Positions 32,249-33,321 of a DNA stretch of 33,321 nt are shown piece after piece. The stretch lies in contig JAPPMA010000081.1 in NCBI GenBank assembly GCA_028819295.1, positions 1 through 33,321 on the forward strand. Reading direction: 5' to 3'. Position 1 is the first letter of the stretch, and every line of letters begins with the position of its first letter. This stretch comes from a bacterium (GTDB lineage Bacteria > Actinomycetota > Acidimicrobiia > Acidimicrobiales > Bin134). The notes beneath the pieces were generated by a model, which saw only the letters and a program-made list of their open reading frames with translations, was not told the DNA's origin and made no database searches. A program made the translations under genes and the position numbers.

Positions 32249-33319
32249 TCAGACGAAGTCCTCGTACTTGTCCAGGTGGCGGGTGGGGCGCTTGAGGGCG
32301 TCTTTGCGGAAGGGGTCGCCCAGTTCCATGGTACACATGGCTTCGATCACGGTGGTGCGGCCGCCGTTCATCTGGGCGTCGATGGCCTTGGTCAGCGCCG
32401 GGCCCACCTCTTCGAGCTCGTTCACCCGCACGCCGTCGGCGCCCATGGCCCGGGCCACCTCCGACCAGTCCTCGCCGCCGTCGAGCTCGCCGGCCACGAA
32501 ACGGCGGCCGTAGAAGTCCACCTGGTTCTTCTTCTCCGCGCCCCACTGTCGGTTGTGGAACACCACCGCGGTCACCGGGATGTTGTGGCGCACCGCGGTC
32601 ATGGTCTCCACCATGCTCATGGCCCACGCCCCGTCGCCAGCGTAGGCCACCGCCGGGCGATCCGGCGCGGCCTTCTTGGCCCCGATGATGGTGGGCAGCG
32701 CATAGCCGCAGTTGCCCCAGCTCATGGCGGCGAAGAACGACCGGGGCTCCTCGAAGCGCAGGTAGCTGTTGGCCACCGAGTTGATGTTGCCGATGTCGGT
32801 GGACACCATCACCCGCTCGGGCATGGCGTTCTCCAGCTCGCGCAGCACCTGGCGGGGATGCATCCAGTTGCAGCGCTCCTCGGCGGCCTGCTTGATCATG
32901 TCGACGCTGAAGTCGTCGGTCTCGTGGATCCAGTCGTCCAGCTCGGCCTCCCAATCCGCCTTGTCGGCCGCGATCTCGGCCGCCCGCTGGACCCGAGTGG
33001 CATCGCAGGCCAACTCCCGACCCTCCAAGCGCTGAAGAAGCGCGGCCACCGCGGCACCGGCATCGCCGCAGATGCCCACATCGATGGGCTTGACCAGCCC
33101 GAGCATCTTGTTGTCGGCGTCCACCTGGATGATCTTGGCCTCGGCGGGCCAGTAGTCCATGTCGTGTTGGGGCAGGGTGCCGAACGGCCCGAGACGGGTG
33201 CCCAGCGCCAGCACCACGTCGGCCCTCGAGATCAGCCGCATGGCCGCCTTGGAGCCCTGGTAGCCGAGCGGCCCGCACCACAGGGGATGCGACGCCGGGA
33301 ACGAGTCGTTGTGCAGGTA
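32249..33319 (-). CDS. xsc: Sulfoacetaldehyde acetyltransferase, 5' end outside window
   Basis: At least 356 aa, open to the right edge (Y-L-H-N-D-S-F-P-A-S-H-P-L-W-C-G-P-L). A ThDP enzyme: sulfoacetaldehyde + phosphate to acetyl phosphate + sulfite, in taurine and sulfonate use. The central domain has L-A-L-G-T-R-L-G-P-F-G-T-L-P and the C-terminal PYR/ThDP domain has Y-A-G-D-G-A-W-A-M-S-M (GDG motif) and V-V-F-H-N-R-Q-W-G-A-E-K-K-N-Q, a segment I know from Xsc. Related acetolactate synthases lack that string. It ends with a basic tail (K-R-P-T-R-H-L-D-K-Y). Partner genes (pta, transporter) would lie outside the window. Confidence 0.9.
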   Translation of the reverse strand, partial: YLHNDSFPASHPLWCGPLGYQGSKAAMRLISRADVVLALGTRLGPFGTLPQHDMDYWPAEAKIIQVDADNKMLGLVKPIDVGICGDAGAAVAALLQRLEGRELACDATRVQRAAEIAADKADWEAELDDWIHETDDFSVDMIKQAAEERCNWMHPRQVLRELENAMPERVMVSTDIGNINSVANSYLRFEEPRSFFAAMSWGNCGYALPTIIGAKKAAPDRPAVAYAGDGAWAMSMVETMTAVRHNIPVTAVVFHNRQWGAEKKNQVDFYGRRFVAGELDGGEDWSEVARAMGADGVRVNELEEVGPALTKAIDAQMNGGRTTVIEAMCTMELGDPFRKDALKRPTRHLDKYEDFV

Positions 33320-33321
33320 GC

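Noticed and set aside
1-33321. CRISPR array
   Set aside because: No regularly spaced repeats with unique spacers of 25-40 bp; the repeats seen are short tandems or pairs.

Overview
The window looks like chromosomal DNA of a high-GC actinobacterium. I would guess an Acidimicrobiia-type lineage, but that is inference from gene content and style. What I can see is very high GC, many GTG and TTG starts, 4-base GTGA/ATGA/TTGA overlaps, the actinobacterial integration host factor (mihF) beside gmk-rpoZ-coaBC-metK-priA, a PriA without Walker A, and a sulfoacetaldehyde acetyltransferase at the right edge.

Layout. 1-996: the 3' end of a Calx-beta repeat protein and some decayed coding sequence. 997-2510: an ATPase with a C-terminal nuclease-like domain, carried by an AT-rich promoter with tandem palindromes. 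2506-4564 (minus): the translation block infC-rpmI-rplT-rRNA/tRNA methyltransferase, where infC has no ATG/GTG/TTG start and seems to use AUA. 4728-5189: a DUF1844 protein. 5176-10397 (minus): a tight housekeeping run, def-fmt-rsmB, then mogA-ribD, then hisG and a small cold-shock-like gene. 10420-11019: a lone plus-strand RsmC-like methyltransferase. 11016-16511 (minus): mihF-gmk-rpoZ-coaBC-metK-priA. 16691-19263 (plus): a deleted SRAP (HMCES/YedK) relic, then three probably co-transcribed envelope genes (small membrane protein, cupredoxin-like lipoprotein, large membrane protein).

19384-31822 is the accessory region. A 22-bp direct repeat marks both ends. The right copy is the 3' end of an intact tRNA-Arg(CCT) gene, and next to it lies a P4-type integrase that has lost its catalytic C-terminus. 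Matching CCCCCA-TTTAT-CCCCCA motifs sit just inside both ends, as integrase arm sites would. The interior is a patchwork of broken pieces: IS630, IS30 and IS5-like transposase remnants, a second tyrosine-recombinase fragment, an AbiE toxin-antitoxin locus whose toxin gene is cut off, a truncated GNAT and a truncated LLM flavoprotein. It also holds a short minus-strand cassette (peptide, two-helix membrane protein, lipoprotein with an in-frame stop) and an apparently imported block of intact genes: galM-like, glnS, and an isoleucyl-tRNA-synthetase-like paralogue whose HIGH and KMSKS motifs are both destroyed. 31878-33321 returns to chromosome, with a very long hairpin at the 3' end of xsc (window-truncated), which releases sulfite and acetyl phosphate from sulfoacetaldehyde.

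The most interesting points are the IleRS-like paralogue beside GlnRS, the AUA start of infC, the regulated leaderless promoter of the ATPase, iteron-like repeats upstream of abiEi, and the small peptide/membrane/lipoprotein cassette.
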